From: Treponema sp.
GTDB lineage: Bacteria; Spirochaetota; Spirochaetia; Treponematales; Breznakiellaceae
DNA length: 6,490 nucleotides
Assembly: GCA_031259345.1 (NCBI GenBank)
Contig: JAIRLQ010000028.1
Location: 1 to 6,490, forward strand
Direction of reading: 5' to 3'
Below, piece after piece: positions 6,333-6,490 of the stretch. A program made the position numbers and the translations under genes. The notes beneath the pieces are model-generated. The model was not told where the DNA came from. It searched no databases and was given only the letters and a program-made list of their open reading frames with translations. Position 1 is the stretch's first letter; the number at the start of each line of letters is the position of its first letter.

Positions 6333-6490
6333 GCTAAAGCTTCTAACTTAAAAGCTAAAGCTTCTGACCCAAAAGCTGAAATTTCTGACCCAAAAGTTGA
6401 AACTTCTGACCCAAAAGTTGAAACTTCTGACCCAAAAGTTGAAACTTCTGACCCAAAAGTTGAAACTTCTGACCCAAAAGTTGAAACTTC
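6333..6490. repeat. 21-base direct tandem repeat array, at least 7.5 copies
   Basis: Head-to-tail units begin at 6333, 6354, 6375, 6396, 6417, 6438, 6459 and 6480 (the last cut by the window edge). Units 4 to 7 are identical: GTTGAAACTTC followed by TGACCCAAAA. Unit 3 differs slightly, unit 2 has GCTAAAGCTTC at its head, and unit 1 also has a changed tail (TAACTTAAAA). Divergence therefore rises toward the hemerythrin gene. There are no spacers, so this is not CRISPR. The array lies directly upstream of the hemerythrin gene and also reads as heptapeptides (SDPKVET) on the plus strand from an ATG at 6303. Confidence 0.95.

Noticed and set aside
6305..6345. TATAAA just before the hemerythrin ATG as a -10 box
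   Set aside because: It lies 2 bases from the start codon and downstream of a good Shine-Dalgarno, so it cannot serve as the promoter of a transcript that uses that site; no convincing -35/-10 pair was found further upstream in the repeats.
6333..6490. CRISPR array
   Set aside because: The 21-base units are directly adjacent with no unique spacers and no cas genes are present.

Overview
The window looks like part of a spirochaete chromosome, most likely a termite-gut-type Treponema. The strongest evidence is a 286-residue core flagellin of the treponemal FlaB type, with the MIINHN start and no variable outer domains. The moderately GC-rich composition of most of the window also fits. This assignment is inference from protein resemblance; no database search was possible.

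Layout: positions 1-3089 hold three tandem, overlapping minus-strand genes. They encode paralogs of the DUF2156 / lysylphosphatidylglycerol-synthase C-terminal (GNAT-like) family, and the last one runs off the left edge. All three share a strict four-cysteine cluster, C-x4-C-x2-C-x5-C. Positions 3090-3265 are non-coding and hold the flagellin terminator. Positions 3266-4126 encode flagellin FlaB on the minus strand. It is read from a sigma-28-type promoter at 4341-4367 through an unusually long, hairpin-rich leader of about 200 bases. Between the flagellin promoter and the plus-strand gene lies a large imperfect inverted repeat (4367-4428).

Positions 4467-5822 encode a guanine deaminase with all metal ligands, followed by a hairpin terminator. 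Convergent to it at 5888-6304 is a very AT-rich bacteriohemerythrin gene with all seven iron ligands. From 6333 to the right edge runs a 21-base tandem repeat, at least 7.5 copies, that becomes more uniform toward the edge.

The genes do not form one obvious pathway: a motility structural gene, a purine-salvage or nitrogen-release enzyme, an oxygen- or iron-binding protein and three paralogs of unknown function. The parts most worth a second look are the Cys4 paralog array, the flagellin leader, the inverted repeat between the divergent promoters, and the 21-base repeats with their conserved palindromic core. I see no clear new defence or mobile system.
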